From assembly GCA_016744375.1 (NCBI GenBank), contig JADGEM010000025.1, positions 1-56,489 on the forward strand: a DNA stretch of 56,489 bases, written 5' to 3'. This DNA is from Gammaproteobacteria bacterium. GTDB taxonomy: Bacteria > Pseudomonadota > Gammaproteobacteria > GRL18. Under the pieces are notes generated by a model. It saw only the letters and a program-made list of their open reading frames with translations, did not search any database and was not told the origin of the DNA. This document shows, piece after piece, positions 7,377 through 17,817 of this stretch. The translations under genes and the position numbers were made by a program. Within the stretch, counting starts at the first letter, position 1, and the number at the start of each line of letters is the position of its first letter.

Positions 7377-8567
7377 ATGATAAATCTGCAAGTTGCCGAA
7401 CGGGTACGTCCGATGAATCCATCCACGACTTCATCTCTTGCTGCCCTAACCGCTGAATTGCGTGCTGCAGGACATGATATTATCGGCATGGGTGCGGGTG
7501 AGCTTGATTTTGATACACCAGAACATATTAAACAGGCTGCTAAAGATGCCATTGATGGAGGCTTTACAAAATATACTGCTGTTGATGGTATCCCTGAACT
7601 AAAACAGGCCGTCATCAATAAGTTTGCCAGAGAAAACAATCTCGAATACAGCATGAAACAGGTGATGATCTCATCTGGTTGTAAGCAGACCCTCTATAAC
7701 CTGGCGCAGGCAGTTCTCAATGACGGTGATGAAGTCATTATTCCCGCACCTTACTGGGTTTCCTATCCTGATATTGTCAAGCTGGCTGGCGGTAGCCCTG
7801 TTTTTATCAATGCTGATATTGAACAGGGATTTAAAATCACCCCGAGGCAACTAGATGCGGCAATTACTGATAAAACCCGTCTGATGTTTATTAATAGTCC
7901 ATCGAATCCGGCAGGTGTTCACTATACGCCCGATGAGCTGGCTGAACTGGGAGTCATTCTGGAGCGACATCCCAAAGTGATTGTTGCTACTGATGATATT
8001 TATGAACACATGTTATGGGAAGGAACGCCTTTTAAGAATATTCTGAATATGTGTCCTGCCTTGTATGAACGTGGTTTTATACTTAATGGGGTGTCCAAGG
8101 CTTACTCAATGACGGGATGGCGTATCGGCTATGTTGCTGGACCTGAATTGCTGATACAAAAAATGAAAACCATACAGTCACAAAGTACCTCTAATCCTTC
8201 ATCTATCTCTCAATATGCCGCCCTTGCTGCCATTGAGGGCGATCAGTCCTTTGTTGAGAAAGTGGTTACAACGCTCAAGGAACGACATGATTTTATCTAT
8301 AGGGCTCTGCTGGAAATAGAGGGTATTAAGTGCTTGCCTTGCCAGGGGACTTTTTATATTTTACCCAATGTAGAACAAGTGATGGCGCGTTTGGGGATCA
8401 GTAATGATGTTGAATTCAGTGAATTTCTGATTGAAAAAGCACAGGTAGCAGTAGTCCCTGGTTCTGCATTTGGTGCCCCAGGTTATGTACGACTTTCTTT
8501 TGCAACCAGTATGAAAAATCTTCAGGAAGCCATAAAACGATTGCATGGAGTGCTTGATCCTGATTGA
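7377..8567 (+). CDS. Class I/II pyridoxal-phosphate aminotransferase, aspartate-aminotransferase type
   Basis: This 396-residue protein has the full fold-type I layout. MGAGELDFDTPEHI lies at the N-terminus, with the substrate-contact KYTAVDGIPELK, SNPAG in the middle (INSPSNPAGVHY), the PLP-binding Lys in GVSKAYSMTGWRIGY, and the C-terminal Arg in YVRLSFATS. It fits the Ib subgroup of aspartate/prephenate aminotransferases and likely moves amino groups between aspartate (or an aromatic amino acid) and 2-oxoglutarate in the cytoplasm. It stands alone with its own terminator. Aspartate metabolism could feed the aspartate semialdehyde needed by the NspC pathway further right, but that link is inference. 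Confidence 0.92.
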   Translation: MINLQVAERVRPMNPSTTSSLAALTAELRAAGHDIIGMGAGELDFDTPEHIKQAAKDAIDGGFTKYTAVDGIPELKQAVINKFARENNLEYSMKQVMISSGCKQTLYNLAQAVLNDGDEVIIPAPYWVSYPDIVKLAGGSPVFINADIEQGFKITPRQLDAAITDKTRLMFINSPSNPAGVHYTPDELAELGVILERHPKVIVATDDIYEHMLWEGTPFKNILNMCPALYERGFILNGVSKAYSMTGWRIGYVAGPELLIQKMKTIQSQSTSNPSSISQYAALAAIEGDQSFVEKVVTTLKERHDFIYRALLEIEGIKCLPCQGTFYILPNVEQVMARLGISNDVEFSEFLIEKAQVAVVPGSAFGAPGYVRLSFATSMKNLQEAIKRLHGVLDPD

Positions 8568-8589
8568 TGAGAGCTTTTAGCCAATAAAG

Positions 8590-8649
8590 AGTTGCTACTG
8601 TCGTTTTGCAAACATGCTTTATCTGCAAATAAAACAGAGGCAACTTTTT
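8590..8649 (+). terminator. Rho-independent terminator of the aminotransferase gene
   Basis: An interrupted stem (AGTTGC...CTG...TTTT pairing with AAAACAG...GCAACT) ends in TTTTTA, 22 bases after the stop codon. Confidence 0.65.
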
Positions 8650-8698
8650 ATACGCTCATGGCTGCTTATGTTAGATAAGAGTTTATTTGCCAAATAGC

Positions 8699-8899
8699 TC
8701 ACAGGGTGTCTTTTGTATTCCCTGTTATTAGAAATTCCACTTTGTACGTCTTTTTGCGCTCAACCGGCCTTCCAGGTTTAATGACCTGCTCCATAGTCAT
8801 CTTTATGAGGTTTATTAAAAACCCTCGTTTATGGTTTTCCATCAAAAAAACACTTCGATAATCGGAGTTGCTCAATGCTAAAGTATTCATAATAAACAA
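8699..8899 (-). CDS. Possible small protein or gene remnant
   Basis: An open frame of up to 66 residues ends in a basic, strand-like segment (GRPVERKKTYKVEFLIT) that looks protein-like. It has no clear ribosome-binding site, and the first 30 residues are unconvincing; internal ATG starts are equally possible. No family was recognised. It could be the 3' remnant of a degraded gene. Confidence 0.25.
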   Translation of the reverse strand: MFIMNTLALSNSDYRSVFLMENHKRGFLINLIKMTMEQVIKPGRPVERKKTYKVEFLITGNTKDTL

Positions 8900-9474
8900 C
8901 CCAATTTGATCTCATGCTCTTATCATTGAGCAGTCCTGATTGGGCAGACTTTCACTAGCAATATGTCGATAATCAATCAATATTTACCTGCACTGTTAAT
9001 CTATATTGGTCTATTTCATTTTTTATATATTTACACATTCAAATATAGGCAATTATTTTTGTTATTGTTATGGGTATATTTATTATAACAATATTTACTT
9101 TTTCAATTCATATGGATATGTTTCTACTCATGATTTATTCCTATAAGGAAAATACTTACCTTGCAAGACATAGAGTGTTCCTGGTTGTTCTTCATATAAT
9201 AATCTTAATTAACAGATACATATATAATTACTATTAATAATCGATACAGTTTGTGGCATAACTCAGCCAAATATTAACATTTGGCTATATTTCAATATTA
9301 AAATATACATTGTTAATCTATGTTTATTTATAACAATTGGCAGATGTAAAAATAAAAATAAAAAGGGTTTAATCTGTATTAAATAATATATGAATTGCAT
9401 CAAGTAACATGAACAAAAAAACAAGAACAATAAACTGAATTAAACCAGATTAAACCAAGGGGGTTTTACAAATT
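8900..9474. other. 575-bp very AT-rich upstream region of aioBA
   Basis: No supported gene was found. It contains the hairpin at 9265-9286 and the ribosome-binding site AAGGGGG of aioB. No sigma-54 GG-N10-GC site was found, although aio operons in some bacteria use RpoN. No aioX, aioS or aioR regulator genes adjoin it. Confidence 0.5.
9265..9286. promoter_or_regulatory. Hairpin/palindrome upstream of aioB
   Basis: AGCCAAAT and ATTTGGCT form a perfect 8-bp dyad around ATTAAC, about 190 bases before the aioB start. It may be a regulator site; it lacks a T-run. Confidence 0.35.
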
Positions 9475-9993
9475 ATGTCAAAGATAACTCGACGGAAATT
9501 TTTAAAAAGTTCTAGTGTAGCCGCAGCTATCCCGTTAATGGGCTCCGCAGGCAATGCTCTGGCAAAAGAAAATAGCCAGCTGCCAGATACTGGAATTATT
9601 CTGGATTACCCGGAAACAACAGTGAGTAACTCGAGTCAGCTACCCGTTAATAAAGCCATTAGCTTCAATTACCCCGATAACAGTTCACCTTGTGCTGTGA
9701 TTCGTATGGGTCATGCTGTGCCTGGTGGCGTTGGGCCTGACAAGGATATTGTCGCCTACAGTATTCTGTGCAATCACATGGGCTGTCCTCTTAACTATGA
9801 TAGCACTACGCGCACGTTTAAATGTGCCTGCCATTTCAGCATGTTTGACAGCGAAAAAGCTGGGCAAATGGTAACCGGTCAGGCTACTGAAGATCTTCCC
9901 CGCATTCTGTTGTCTTACGACAAGGCATCAGGTGATATAAAAGCGGTGGGTGTTGATGGCTTGATTTTTGGTCGCCAGGCAAATGTAGTGTAA
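9475..9993 (+). CDS. aioB: Arsenite oxidase small (Rieske) subunit
   Basis: This 172-residue protein has a twin-arginine signal (RRKFLK, with the hydrophobic region ending in ALA near residue 30), so it is exported folded. The Rieske [2Fe-2S] ligands are visible as CNH (near residue 99) and CACH (near residues 117-120). The extra cysteines of HMGC and CAC can form the usual disulfide. AioB passes electrons from the molybdenum subunit to cytochrome c or azurin in the periplasm. It is followed 31 bases later by aioA, which carries no signal of its own and is presumably exported with AioB as a complex. The strong AAGGGGG ribosome-binding site supports the start. Confidence 0.95.
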   Translation: MSKITRRKFLKSSSVAAAIPLMGSAGNALAKENSQLPDTGIILDYPETTVSNSSQLPVNKAISFNYPDNSSPCAVIRMGHAVPGGVGPDKDIVAYSILCNHMGCPLNYDSTTRTFKCACHFSMFDSEKAGQMVTGQATEDLPRILLSYDKASGDIKAVGVDGLIFGRQANVV

Positions 9994-10024
9994 CGGTACT
10001 ATCAGAGGATAAGAGGAAAATAGA

Positions 10025-12496
10025 ATGACTCAGAAAATTAAAGACCGCATTGGATTACCACCAGTCAATGCGCAAAAGACCAATATGACCTGTCACTTCT
10101 GTATTGTCGGATGTGGCTATCATACTTATAAATGGCCAACAGGAAAAGAAGGTGGGCGAAAAGCCAATCAGAACGCATTGGGAATAGACTTCACCCAGCC
10201 AGTCGGATCGCTGCAGTTGTCGATGACACCTGCCATGACGAATACAGTTAAGGACAAGGATGGTCAGTCCTATAACATCATGATGATTCCTGACAAAAAA
10301 TGTGTGGTTAATAGCGGCATCTCCTCAACACGTGGTGGAGCCATGGGAAGCCTTATGTACAATGACACAGGGGCTTCAAAGGAACGTCTCAAGTATCCGC
10401 GCTTTTTTACGGGCGATGACTGGGTAGATTTTGACTGGAAGCAGGCAATGGCTATCTATGCTGGAGTGACCAAGCGCATTCTGGATAAAGACGGTGCTGA
10501 TCAAATCATGTTTAACGCATTTGACCACGGTGGTGCAGGCGGAGGCTTTGAGAATACCTGGGGTTCAGGTAAATATATGTTCTCTGCCCTTAAAACCAAA
10601 ATGGTACGGATTCATAACCGTCCTGCCTATAACTCAGAATGTCATGCCACCCGTGATATGGGAATTGGTGAGCTAAACAATAGCTATGAAGACAGTGAAG
10701 TCGCAGACACAATCATGTTTATTGGCATGAACTGCTACGAAACCCAGACCAATTATTTTCTTAATCATGCCTTACTTAATTTGCAGGGCGCAACTAAAGA
10801 TAAAAGAAAAAAATGGTTCCCTAAAGAAAGTATTGAAGACAGTCGTTTCATTTTTGTTGATCCACGTCGCACTAACACACAGGCAATCTGCGAACAAACC
10901 GCTAAAGACAGGGTGCTGCATCTGCAAATTGAACCTGGTACGGACACCGCTCTATTTAATGGTTTGCTCAGCTATGTGATCGAGCAAGGCTGGCAAAACA
11001 AAAAATTTATTGCGCAACATACCAGCGGTTTTGATGATGCACTGAAAGCCAACAAAATGTCTTTGGCAGACTGCAGTAAAATCACTGGTGTCTCTGAGGC
11101 TGATTTGAAAAAGGCGGCCGAATGGGCCTACAAGCCAAAGGCGTCAGGTCATGCACCGCGCACGGCGCACATGTATGAAAAAGGTATTATCTGGGGTAAT
11201 GATAATTACAAAATCCAGTCCGCACTGGTTGACCTGGTGCTGGCAACGCAAAATGTGGGCCGGCGTGGCACAGGTGTTTGTCGTCTTGGTGGGCATCAGG
11301 AAGGTTATGCGCGTCCGCCCTACCCTGGCCCTCGTCCTGCGCCCTATATTGACCAGGAAATCATCAATGGCAATGGCAAAATGTTGACGGTTTGGGCTTG
11401 TAATTCTGTTCGAACCACACTGAATGCACAACAATATCAGGCAAAGATTATTCAGCGCAGTAATATCGTGCGCGATGCCTTGATTCAATCGGGTGGTGGC
11501 TTAACTACCGAACAAATGGTTGATGTTATTTATGATGCAGTGAGTAATAAGGGTGGCCTGTTTGTCACGACGATTGATCTTTATCCAACCACCTTTGCCG
11601 AGCTGGGTCATATGATGTTACCTGCTGCACATCCAGGGGAAATGAATCTGACTTCAATGAATGGTGAGCGCCGCATGAGGCTGTCTGAAAAGTTTATGGA
11701 TGCCCCTGGGATAGCTAAGCCTGATTGTCTGATTGCTGCAAGCGCGGCGAATGCCTTGAAAGATATGTACAAGGCGGAAGGCAATGCAGAGATGGCAAAA
11801 CGCTTCGAAGGTTTTGACTGGGATACAGAAGAAGATGCCTTTAATGATGGTTTCAGAAAACCGGACGGCATTGATAGTCAGGGTGGTGGAACCGGTACTC
11901 TGGTCACTTATGAGCGTCTCCGGGCAATGGGCAATAACGGTGTTCAGTTACCCGTTAAAGAGTTTAAAGATGGCAAATTGATTGGTACAGAAATGAACTA
12001 TATGGATTATAAGTTTAGTACCGATGATGGTAAGGCACACTTCCTTCCTGCTCCCTGGACAGGCTTGCCTGAACCGGTTGAAAAACTACGGGGCAAACAT
12101 AAGTTCTGGATTAATAATGGACGCGCCAATCATGTTTGGCAAACAGGATATCATGATAGGTATCATGCCTTTAGAGCTGAGCGTTACCCCATGGCTCCCA
12201 TCGAAATGAATCCGGCTGATGCCAAAAATCTGGGTATTGAATCGGGTGATGTCGTTGAGGTGTATAACAGCTATGGTTCAACTTCTGCCATGGCCTACCT
12301 TGAGCCGGATATGAAACCAGGACATACCTTTATGGTGTTTGGTTATTTTAAAGGTAATGTCGGAGCGGTGATTACAGACTGGACCGATCAGAATGTGCTG
12401 CCTTATTACAAGGGTACATGGGCAGATATTCGTAAAGCTTCATCAATGGCTGACTATAAAAAGACCGTTTCGCTTAAACGTCGTCGCTATAGTTAG
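10025..12496 (+). CDS. aioA: Arsenite oxidase large (molybdopterin) subunit
   Basis: This 823-residue protein is typical in length for AioA. The N-terminal motif C23-x2-C26-x3-C30 ([10 protein letters not shown]), without the fourth Cys, is the arsenite oxidase signature for a [3Fe-4S] cluster. The rest follows the DMSO-reductase molybdopterin-guanine-dinucleotide fold, with FVDPRRTNT and the C-terminal [19 protein letters not shown] block. The enzyme oxidises As(III) to As(V) in the periplasm. The gene starts after a good ribosome-binding site (AAGAGGAA). The sensor-regulator genes aioXSR and a partner cytochrome c are absent from the window. No key residue appears to be lost. Confidence 0.96.
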   Translation: MTQKIKDRIGLPPVNAQKTNMTCHFCIVGCGYHTYKWPTGKEGGRKANQNALGIDFTQPVGSLQLSMTPAMTNTVKDKDGQSYNIMMIPDKKCVVNSGISSTRGGAMGSLMYNDTGASKERLKYPRFFTGDDWVDFDWKQAMAIYAGVTKRILDKDGADQIMFNAFDHGGAGGGFENTWGSGKYMFSALKTKMVRIHNRPAYNSECHATRDMGIGELNNSYEDSEVADTIMFIGMNCYETQTNYFLNHALLNLQGATKDKRKKWFPKESIEDSRFIFVDPRRTNTQAICEQTAKDRVLHLQIEPGTDTALFNGLLSYVIEQGWQNKKFIAQHTSGFDDALKANKMSLADCSKITGVSEADLKKAAEWAYKPKASGHAPRTAHMYEKGIIWGNDNYKIQSALVDLVLATQNVGRRGTGVCRLGGHQEGYARPPYPGPRPAPYIDQEIINGNGKMLTVWACNSVRTTLNAQQYQAKIIQRSNIVRDALIQSGGGLTTEQMVDVIYDAVSNKGGLFVTTIDLYPTTFAELGHMMLPAAHPGEMNLTSMNGERRMRLSEKFMDAPGIAKPDCLIAASAANALKDMYKAEGNAEMAKRFEGFDWDTEEDAFNDGFRKPDGIDSQGGGTGTLVTYERLRAMGNNGVQLPVKEFKDGKLIGTEMNYMDYKFSTDDGKAHFLPAPWTGLPEPVEKLRGKHKFWINNGRANHVWQTGYHDRYHAFRAERYPMAPIEMNPADAKNLGIESGDVVEVYNSYGSTSAMAYLEPDMKPGHTFMVFGYFKGNVGAVITDWTDQNVLPYYKGTWADIRKASSMADYKKTVSLKRRRYS

Positions 12497-12526
12497 GTGA
12501 CATCTCTTCTGACACATGGGGGAGCA

Positions 12527-12584
12527 GATCCTTGTAATAAATAGTACATAGATATTGTTTATGCACTATCTTATTGCAAGGATC
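12527..12584 (+). promoter_or_regulatory. Long hairpin between aioA and the rhodanese gene
   Basis: GATCCTTG-AATAA-ATAGT pairs with ACTAT-TTATT-CAAGGATC with one mismatch and one bulge, about 19 bp of stem around a 19-base loop. There is no T-run after it. It could lower expression of the downstream gene or stabilise the aioBA transcript 3' end. Confidence 0.5.
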
Positions 12585-12644
12585 AATACGATTCAGCCTC
12601 ACGGGCTGGGTATACAGAATCTGATATACAATACAGAGAAAAAT

Positions 12645-13580
12645 ATGAATCTTAGTAAAGTTGCCATGCAAATATCACTGACACTTTTCTGCTTAATACT
12701 GTTGCCATTATCGGCAACAGCATTGGATGTTCCAAAGCCGCTTGTTGAGACCAGCTGGTTAGAGTCGAACTTACAGAATGTTGTCGTATTGGATGTACGT
12801 AAAAAAGCGAAACAAGGTGCCCAGAGAATACCGGGAGCAATGCTGGTTCCGTGGAAAAAACTGCGTGCAAAAAAGAAAGAAAATGGTGTTGATTTGATCA
12901 AAATGCTTCCAGAAAAAAATGCCTTTGAAAAATTGATGCAAAGTGTGGGAGTAAACAATGACAGCGTGATTGTTATCACTAGTGAATCAACAGATGAAAG
13001 TAATACATTTTTTGGAACTCGCCTGTACTGGCAATTAAAGTATTTTGGACACGATAATGTTTCCCTTTTGAATGGTGGCAATGCGAAATGGTTTAAAGAA
13101 AAAAGAGTATCATCAAATAAAAACACCAGTCATGACAAAGGGACATTTAAGGTAAGCAAAGTGAACAAGGATATTCTTGCGACAACAGAAGACGTTGAAA
13201 AAGCAGTAAATGACAAGAGTACTATACTGATAGATGCACGTTCGGAAGATATGTATCTGGGTCTTTTCTACAAAAAGAAATATGTGTATGGTACGGGTCA
13301 TATACCAGGTGCCAAATCTGCAGATGGCGATATTTTTTTAAAACATGGAAAAGTTAAAATATTTCATGCCCCAGAAAAAATTAAAACAGCATTAATGGCT
13401 AAAGGAATTGATCCTGAATCCAAATCCATTGCTTATTGCAATAGTGGGCATTTGGCTAGTGGTATCTGGTTCATAGAACATGAGATTTTGGGGAATAAGA
13501 ATGCCACCTTGTACGATGGTTCGATGCATGCCTGGACAAAGGGTAGTGAGCGTTCAGTTATTAGTATGAAAGTGGAATAG
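12645..13580 (+). CDS. Exported two-domain rhodanese (sulfurtransferase)
   Basis: The ATG at 12645 is chosen because it is directly followed by a signal peptide (hydrophobic LTLFCLILLPLSATA, cleavage near residue 26). An upstream start at 12555 would place it inside the protein. Two rhodanese domains follow. The first (about 30-150) lacks a catalytic Cys, and the second has the active loop YCNSGHLASG near residue 265. Such enzymes move sulfane sulfur from thiosulfate to thiols or cyanide. Here it would act in the periplasm next to arsenite oxidase, so a role in thioarsenate or thiosulfate chemistry is possible. It may be co-transcribed with aioBA, separated by the long hairpin. Confidence 0.88.
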   Translation: MNLSKVAMQISLTLFCLILLPLSATALDVPKPLVETSWLESNLQNVVVLDVRKKAKQGAQRIPGAMLVPWKKLRAKKKENGVDLIKMLPEKNAFEKLMQSVGVNNDSVIVITSESTDESNTFFGTRLYWQLKYFGHDNVSLLNGGNAKWFKEKRVSSNKNTSHDKGTFKVSKVNKDILATTEDVEKAVNDKSTILIDARSEDMYLGLFYKKKYVYGTGHIPGAKSADGDIFLKHGKVKIFHAPEKIKTALMAKGIDPESKSIAYCNSGHLASGIWFIEHEILGNKNATLYDGSMHAWTKGSERSVISMKVE

Positions 13581-13697
13581 TAAACAAGGTTTTTAGCAAA
13601 AAGTGACACTGTTCGGGTTTGGTCTTGCGATATCCAGAATAAATGTGATTGTGATATTGGTGAAACACACCCTTTTTAAACAATGACTTGGCTAATA

Positions 13698-13728
13698 CCC
13701 CGTTTACTTGTAACGGGGTTGCTTTTTC
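13698..13728. terminator. Terminator between convergent genes
   Basis: CCCCGTT and AACGGGG form a GC-rich stem followed by TTGCTTTTT. It ends the rhodanese transcript and may also serve the convergent flavoprotein gene. Confidence 0.75.
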
Positions 13729-13786
13729 ACAAATAAATATCAGCCTTACTGTTATCTAGTCACTGCAACATCCAGTCTTGTTTACT

Positions 13787-15070
13787 TCAGCTGGGAGCAC
13801 AGCATTCCTCTTCATTATCGTTATCTAAAGGAGCTGAGCATACGCCTGTTTCAGGTAAGACCAGTTCTACCCGTGCTGCCCCTTCTTTATCACCGACAAT
13901 GTCAGCAATAATCGAACGTACCTGTTCATATCCTGTGATCATCAGAAAGGTAGGAGCACGGCCATAGGATTTCATACCTGCTATATAGAATCCTGTCTCT
14001 GGCTGAGCCAGTTCACGTGCACCATGAGGACGTACTGTTCCGCAAGAATGTACATTAGGATCAATCATAGGAGCGAGTATGGGTGGACATTCTGTCGCAG
14101 GATCCAGTTCAAGGCGTAGTTCGGTAGCAAAGGAGTAATCAGGTCGGAAACCGGTGGAAACGACGAGCTCATCTACCGTCACATATTTATCCTCTTCGAC
14201 TGCACCAGAGCTGATTTTTAACCCATCGGTTTGCTGGGCAATATGCGACAGGTAAAAACCGGATTTGATTCTTATTTTTCCACCTTCAATCAAATGCTTG
14301 AATTTAGTGCCAAGTGCGCCTCTGGCTTCAATCTGGTCATTATCACCACCACCAAAGGAACGCTCAGTATCCTCACCTCTGACCAACCAGGTGATATCAG
14401 TATCAGGTGCTTCTTCTTTTAAGGCAACGAGATCTAGGATAGTTCCTACTGCAGAGTGTCCACCGCCTAAAACAGCGACTCGCTTATTAGCAAACTGTTC
14501 CCGTTTCTTGCCCAGTACATCAGGCATAACATAGCTGATATGAGCTGCTGCTTCGGGCTCTCCGAAGGCAGGCAATCCGTTTGAGCCCGCAGGATTTGGT
14601 GTAAACCAGGTGCCTGAAATATCAATGACGGCATCAGCTAATGCAACTTGCTGTTTATCATCCTGTGTATAGCGAATTTCAAACTTTGCCTTTTCCCTGC
14701 CCTCTGTCATTAATTTGTCCAAACCAACTCGGCTGATGGCTGTTACTTTTGCGGACAGTTTGATATATTGTTTCAGTATGGTTTGAGTTCCCAATGGCTC
14801 GATATAGCGTTCAATCAGTTCTCCGCCAGTAGGAAGCTCATCATCATCGGGTCTGTCCCAACCTGTGTTGTTCAGTAATTTTTCTGCCGCTGTATCAACA
14901 TTAAATTCCCAGGGAGAAAACATTTTTACATGTTGCCATTGGCGAATGGCATGGGCTACTTCTGTCCCCTGTTCAAAGATAATAGGTGTTAATCCTCGCT
15001 CCAGTGCCTGAGCACCCGCCGCTAGACCAACGGGACCAGCGCCAATAATAGCGACAATTTGTGGTTTCAT
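13787..15070 (-). CDS. FAD/NAD(P)-dependent oxidoreductase, flavin-monooxygenase-like (ArsO-like)
   Basis: The start at 15070 is supported by an AGGAG site and places the FAD-binding GAGPVGLAAG at residues 9-18. A second nucleotide-binding motif, VLGGGHSAVG, appears near residue 195. A flavoprotein ending, TGFYIAGMKSYGRAPTF, lies near residue 370. The 427-residue protein resembles flavin monooxygenase-like or thioredoxin-reductase-like enzymes, and proteins of this type (called ArsO) occur in arsenic operons without a proven reaction. It ends in an unusual acidic tail with vicinal cysteines (EEECCAPS), suitable for binding a soft metal or As(III). It is divergent from the P-type ATPase gene. 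Confidence 0.8.
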   Translation of the reverse strand: MKPQIVAIIGAGPVGLAAGAQALERGLTPIIFEQGTEVAHAIRQWQHVKMFSPWEFNVDTAAEKLLNNTGWDRPDDDELPTGGELIERYIEPLGTQTILKQYIKLSAKVTAISRVGLDKLMTEGREKAKFEIRYTQDDKQQVALADAVIDISGTWFTPNPAGSNGLPAFGEPEAAAHISYVMPDVLGKKREQFANKRVAVLGGGHSAVGTILDLVALKEEAPDTDITWLVRGEDTERSFGGGDNDQIEARGALGTKFKHLIEGGKIRIKSGFYLSHIAQQTDGLKISSGAVEEDKYVTVDELVVSTGFRPDYSFATELRLELDPATECPPILAPMIDPNVHSCGTVRPHGARELAQPETGFYIAGMKSYGRAPTFLMITGYEQVRSIIADIVGDKEGAARVELVLPETGVCSAPLDNDNEEECCAPS

Positions 15071-15514
15071 AGTATTTTTATCTCCTGAGTTGATTAAAGC
15101 GTATATTCTGTGAGAACTTGAGCAGGTTAGCAACGCCACCATTCATTGGTCTGTTTAAAAAGCAAACATTTCTCAATTTGGGTATGATAAAGTCTGCAAA
15201 CAGACAGCAATTATCGGTGTTCTGAATATTCTAAGCTCTGCATAGTTTAACATGAAGTAAAAAAGTGAATTACTTTTGAATCATTTATGTTCTACCAGCT
15301 ATCCTCACTTATATAGGTGGCTGCACCGATTTTTGCTGACAAACAGGTTAAAAGCGTGTTAATTTCCTTTATATATGTAGTATACTCTATATATGGACAA
15401 ACATATTAAGATAGTAATAATCAATATATGTTAATTATTGTGGATTTATGAACCGTTTTGTTTATTTTATGTGCTGATTTCAGCTAATTTATTATTAGGA
15501 AGGATTTAATCACA
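15071..15514. promoter_or_regulatory. 444-bp divergent promoter region with AT-rich dyad
   Basis: It separates the flavoprotein and ATPase genes. AACATATT at 15400 and AATATATGTT ending at 15432 form an imperfect dyad. The same AACATAT half-site occurs beside the ArsR gene at 27597-27624. No gene is supported. Confidence 0.4.
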
Positions 15515-17614
15515 GTGATAGAAGCTTTGTTCTTAATTGGTGGAAACCTTCTTGGTATTAGCCTGTATTATAAAAATAAAAAAAAGCCTAAAAAAGATCG
15601 TCTCCATGCCTTGATGGGACACGCATCCCGGCCACTTGCTGTATCAGGGGATGACATTGGCAAAGTTAATACAATTGCAGAAGCCGATCCAAAAAAGGAA
15701 AAAACCAAAGAAGAAATAGCGGCTATGCGTGTTTTGAATAGCAATGTTGGTTCTGTCGTCTTGCTGGTTGCTTCCCGGGCCTATCCTATTCTTGCCTTGC
15801 CTGGCATGGCCCTGGCGGTCTACGGTTGTCTTCCTATATACAAACGTACCTACCTTTCAGTGTTCAAGGAAAGAAAGCTGAAAAATGACCTGCTAAATGG
15901 TTTGGTTGTGACAGGAACCCTGGGCACCGGGCATTTTCTGGTAACTGCGTTATTTACCTTTGTTTCAAATCTTGGAACCGTTGTTGTGCAAAAAAGCAAA
16001 GGCTATTCCGAGGAAATGCTAAAGGGTGTGTTTGATCAAAAGGTCAGTACAGTATGGTTGCTACGAGATGGTAGTGAAATTGAGACACCGATTGAAGAAG
16101 TAAAAATCCATGATGTGCTTATTGTGCATACAGGGGAGTTGATCCCGTTGGATGGTATTATCCTTAAGGGAGCCGTTACAGTTGATCAGCATGCCTTGAC
16201 TGGAGAATCCATACCCGTTGAAAAGGCTGAAGGTGATAAGGTATTAGCCTCTACGGTAGTGATTGCGGGATATGCTCAAATTGAGGTCACGCAGACGGGC
16301 GAAAATACAGTGGTCGCAAAGATAGAAAATGTATTACAGAGTACTTCCCACTTTAAAACGGGCCTCCAGCTGAAAGGCGAAACCTGGGCAGATAAAGCTG
16401 CTGCACCTATCCTGGGTCTGGGTGTGTTCTTGCTGCCTTTTCAAGGTGCGGCTGTAACAACCGCAGTATTTAATATGAGCCCAGGTAATGGCATCCGTTT
16501 ATCTGCCTCAGCACAAACACTCACTCATATCATTCTGGCTGCTCAGGAAAATATACTGATCAAAGACGGCAGAGTTCTTGAGCAATTAATGGAAGTGGAT
16601 ACGGTCATCTTTGACAAGACTGGAACCCTGACTGAAGACGAGCATGCGGTGAGTCGCATCCTGTGTGCAGATAATGATTATAGTGAAGATGATATTTTAT
16701 ACTTTGCGGCAGCAACCGAACAAAAAGTAAGTCACCCATTAGCCAGAGCGATTATAGAAAAGGCCGAAGCCTTAGAGCTTAGCCTCCCGGATGTTGCATT
16801 ATCCGATTCCAGATATGAAGTCGGCATGGGGGTTACTGCTACTGTTAATGGTAAAACCACTCAGGTAGGCAGCTTGTCCTTTATGGAGAAAGCGGGCATT
16901 CCTATCCCTGATGAAATAAAAGATGATGTGCAAGCAACCATTGCCGATGGTTTTTCTGTCGTGATGGTGGTAGTTGAAAGTCAGATTGTCGGTGCGATTG
17001 AAATTCAGGCGCAGTTACGCCCTGAGGTTAAACAGATTATTAAGAGTCTGCGTGGGCATGGCATCAAACATATGTATATTCTGTCAGGTGACCAGCTGGA
17101 ACCTACCCGTCAGATGGCCGAAATGCTGGAACTGGACGGCTACTTCCACAATGTTTCTCCCGAAGATAAAAGCAATATTATTGAAAGGTTGCAAGGCGAA
17201 GGCAAGAAGGTCTGTTTTATTGGTGATGGTATTAACGATGTGATTGCCATGAAAAAGGCAAATGCCTCGATTTCATTAAGTGGGGCGAGCACGATTGCTA
17301 CCGATGTCGCTCAGGTTATCCTGATGAACGGAACGTTGCATGAGTTGGATGATTTGTTTGAAATTGCACATCGTCTGAAAAGTAAATTGGTCATGACCAT
17401 TACTTCCTATACAACCGTGGTACTGGTTTCCTTTACCAGTATCATGTTTTTTGGAGCGCCGCCTTTTGTTGCTCTGGTTGTACAATCTCTTGTTAATAAT
17501 ACCTATGGCATGTCACAGGCATTGTTGCCCCTAAAGCAACTGAGAGATAATAAAAAGAAAGAGTATGAAAATGAACGAAAGTTACTTGCTAAAAAAACAT
17601 CTTTAGAACTGTAA
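15515..17614 (+). CDS. P-type ATPase, P1B-like without CPx motif (paralogue 1)
   Basis: This 699-residue protein starts at GTG with an AGGAAGG site. Catalytic motifs are complete: TGES near 228, the phosphorylated Asp in DKTGT near 368, HP in SHPLARA, and GDGIND near 570. The layout is that of heavy-metal P1B ATPases, but the metal-binding CPC of the transmembrane helix before DKTGT is replaced by SPG (NMSPGNGIRLS), and there is no GMxCxxC metal-binding domain. The N-terminus is a glycine-rich hydrophobic helix followed by a Lys-rich stretch. It lies between the aio genes and the AroA-like cluster. The transported substrate is unknown, and a thiol-chelated metal ion seems unlikely. Paralogues are at 28189 and 38293. 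Confidence 0.88.
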   Translation: MIEALFLIGGNLLGISLYYKNKKKPKKDRLHALMGHASRPLAVSGDDIGKVNTIAEADPKKEKTKEEIAAMRVLNSNVGSVVLLVASRAYPILALPGMALAVYGCLPIYKRTYLSVFKERKLKNDLLNGLVVTGTLGTGHFLVTALFTFVSNLGTVVVQKSKGYSEEMLKGVFDQKVSTVWLLRDGSEIETPIEEVKIHDVLIVHTGELIPLDGIILKGAVTVDQHALTGESIPVEKAEGDKVLASTVVIAGYAQIEVTQTGENTVVAKIENVLQSTSHFKTGLQLKGETWADKAAAPILGLGVFLLPFQGAAVTTAVFNMSPGNGIRLSASAQTLTHIILAAQENILIKDGRVLEQLMEVDTVIFDKTGTLTEDEHAVSRILCADNDYSEDDILYFAAATEQKVSHPLARAIIEKAEALELSLPDVALSDSRYEVGMGVTATVNGKTTQVGSLSFMEKAGIPIPDEIKDDVQATIADGFSVVMVVVESQIVGAIEIQAQLRPEVKQIIKSLRGHGIKHMYILSGDQLEPTRQMAEMLELDGYFHNVSPEDKSNIIERLQGEGKKVCFIGDGINDVIAMKKANASISLSGASTIATDVAQVILMNGTLHELDDLFEIAHRLKSKLVMTITSYTTVVLVSFTSIMFFGAPPFVALVVQSLVNNTYGMSQALLPLKQLRDNKKKEYENERKLLAKKTSLEL

Positions 17615-17680
17615 GGCCAATTTGCCAATCTCTCCAGGAGTCTCTCGGACTTCTGTTTTTTTACCCAAAGAGCATACCAA

Positions 17681-17748
17681 GTCAGATTTTTTGATCATTT
17701 AAGGTGAATAGTGAGCCTGTTTAACGAAAATGATCGAAAAAATCTGGC
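17681..17748. promoter_or_regulatory. Long inverted repeat upstream of the AroA-like gene
   Basis: GTCAGATTTTTTGATCATTT pairs with AAAATGATC-AAAAAATCTGGC (about 18 bp, minor mismatches) around a 26-base loop. It lies between the ATPase stop and the AroA-like start. It may be the terminator of the former (T-run inside the stem) or a regulatory structure of the latter. Confidence 0.5.
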
Positions 17749-17817
17749 AAAAATATTTCATCCGCTTCAATCAAAAATTATGAAGCCAAACTTTAAAGAT
17801 CACAGGAAAAATTAAAT

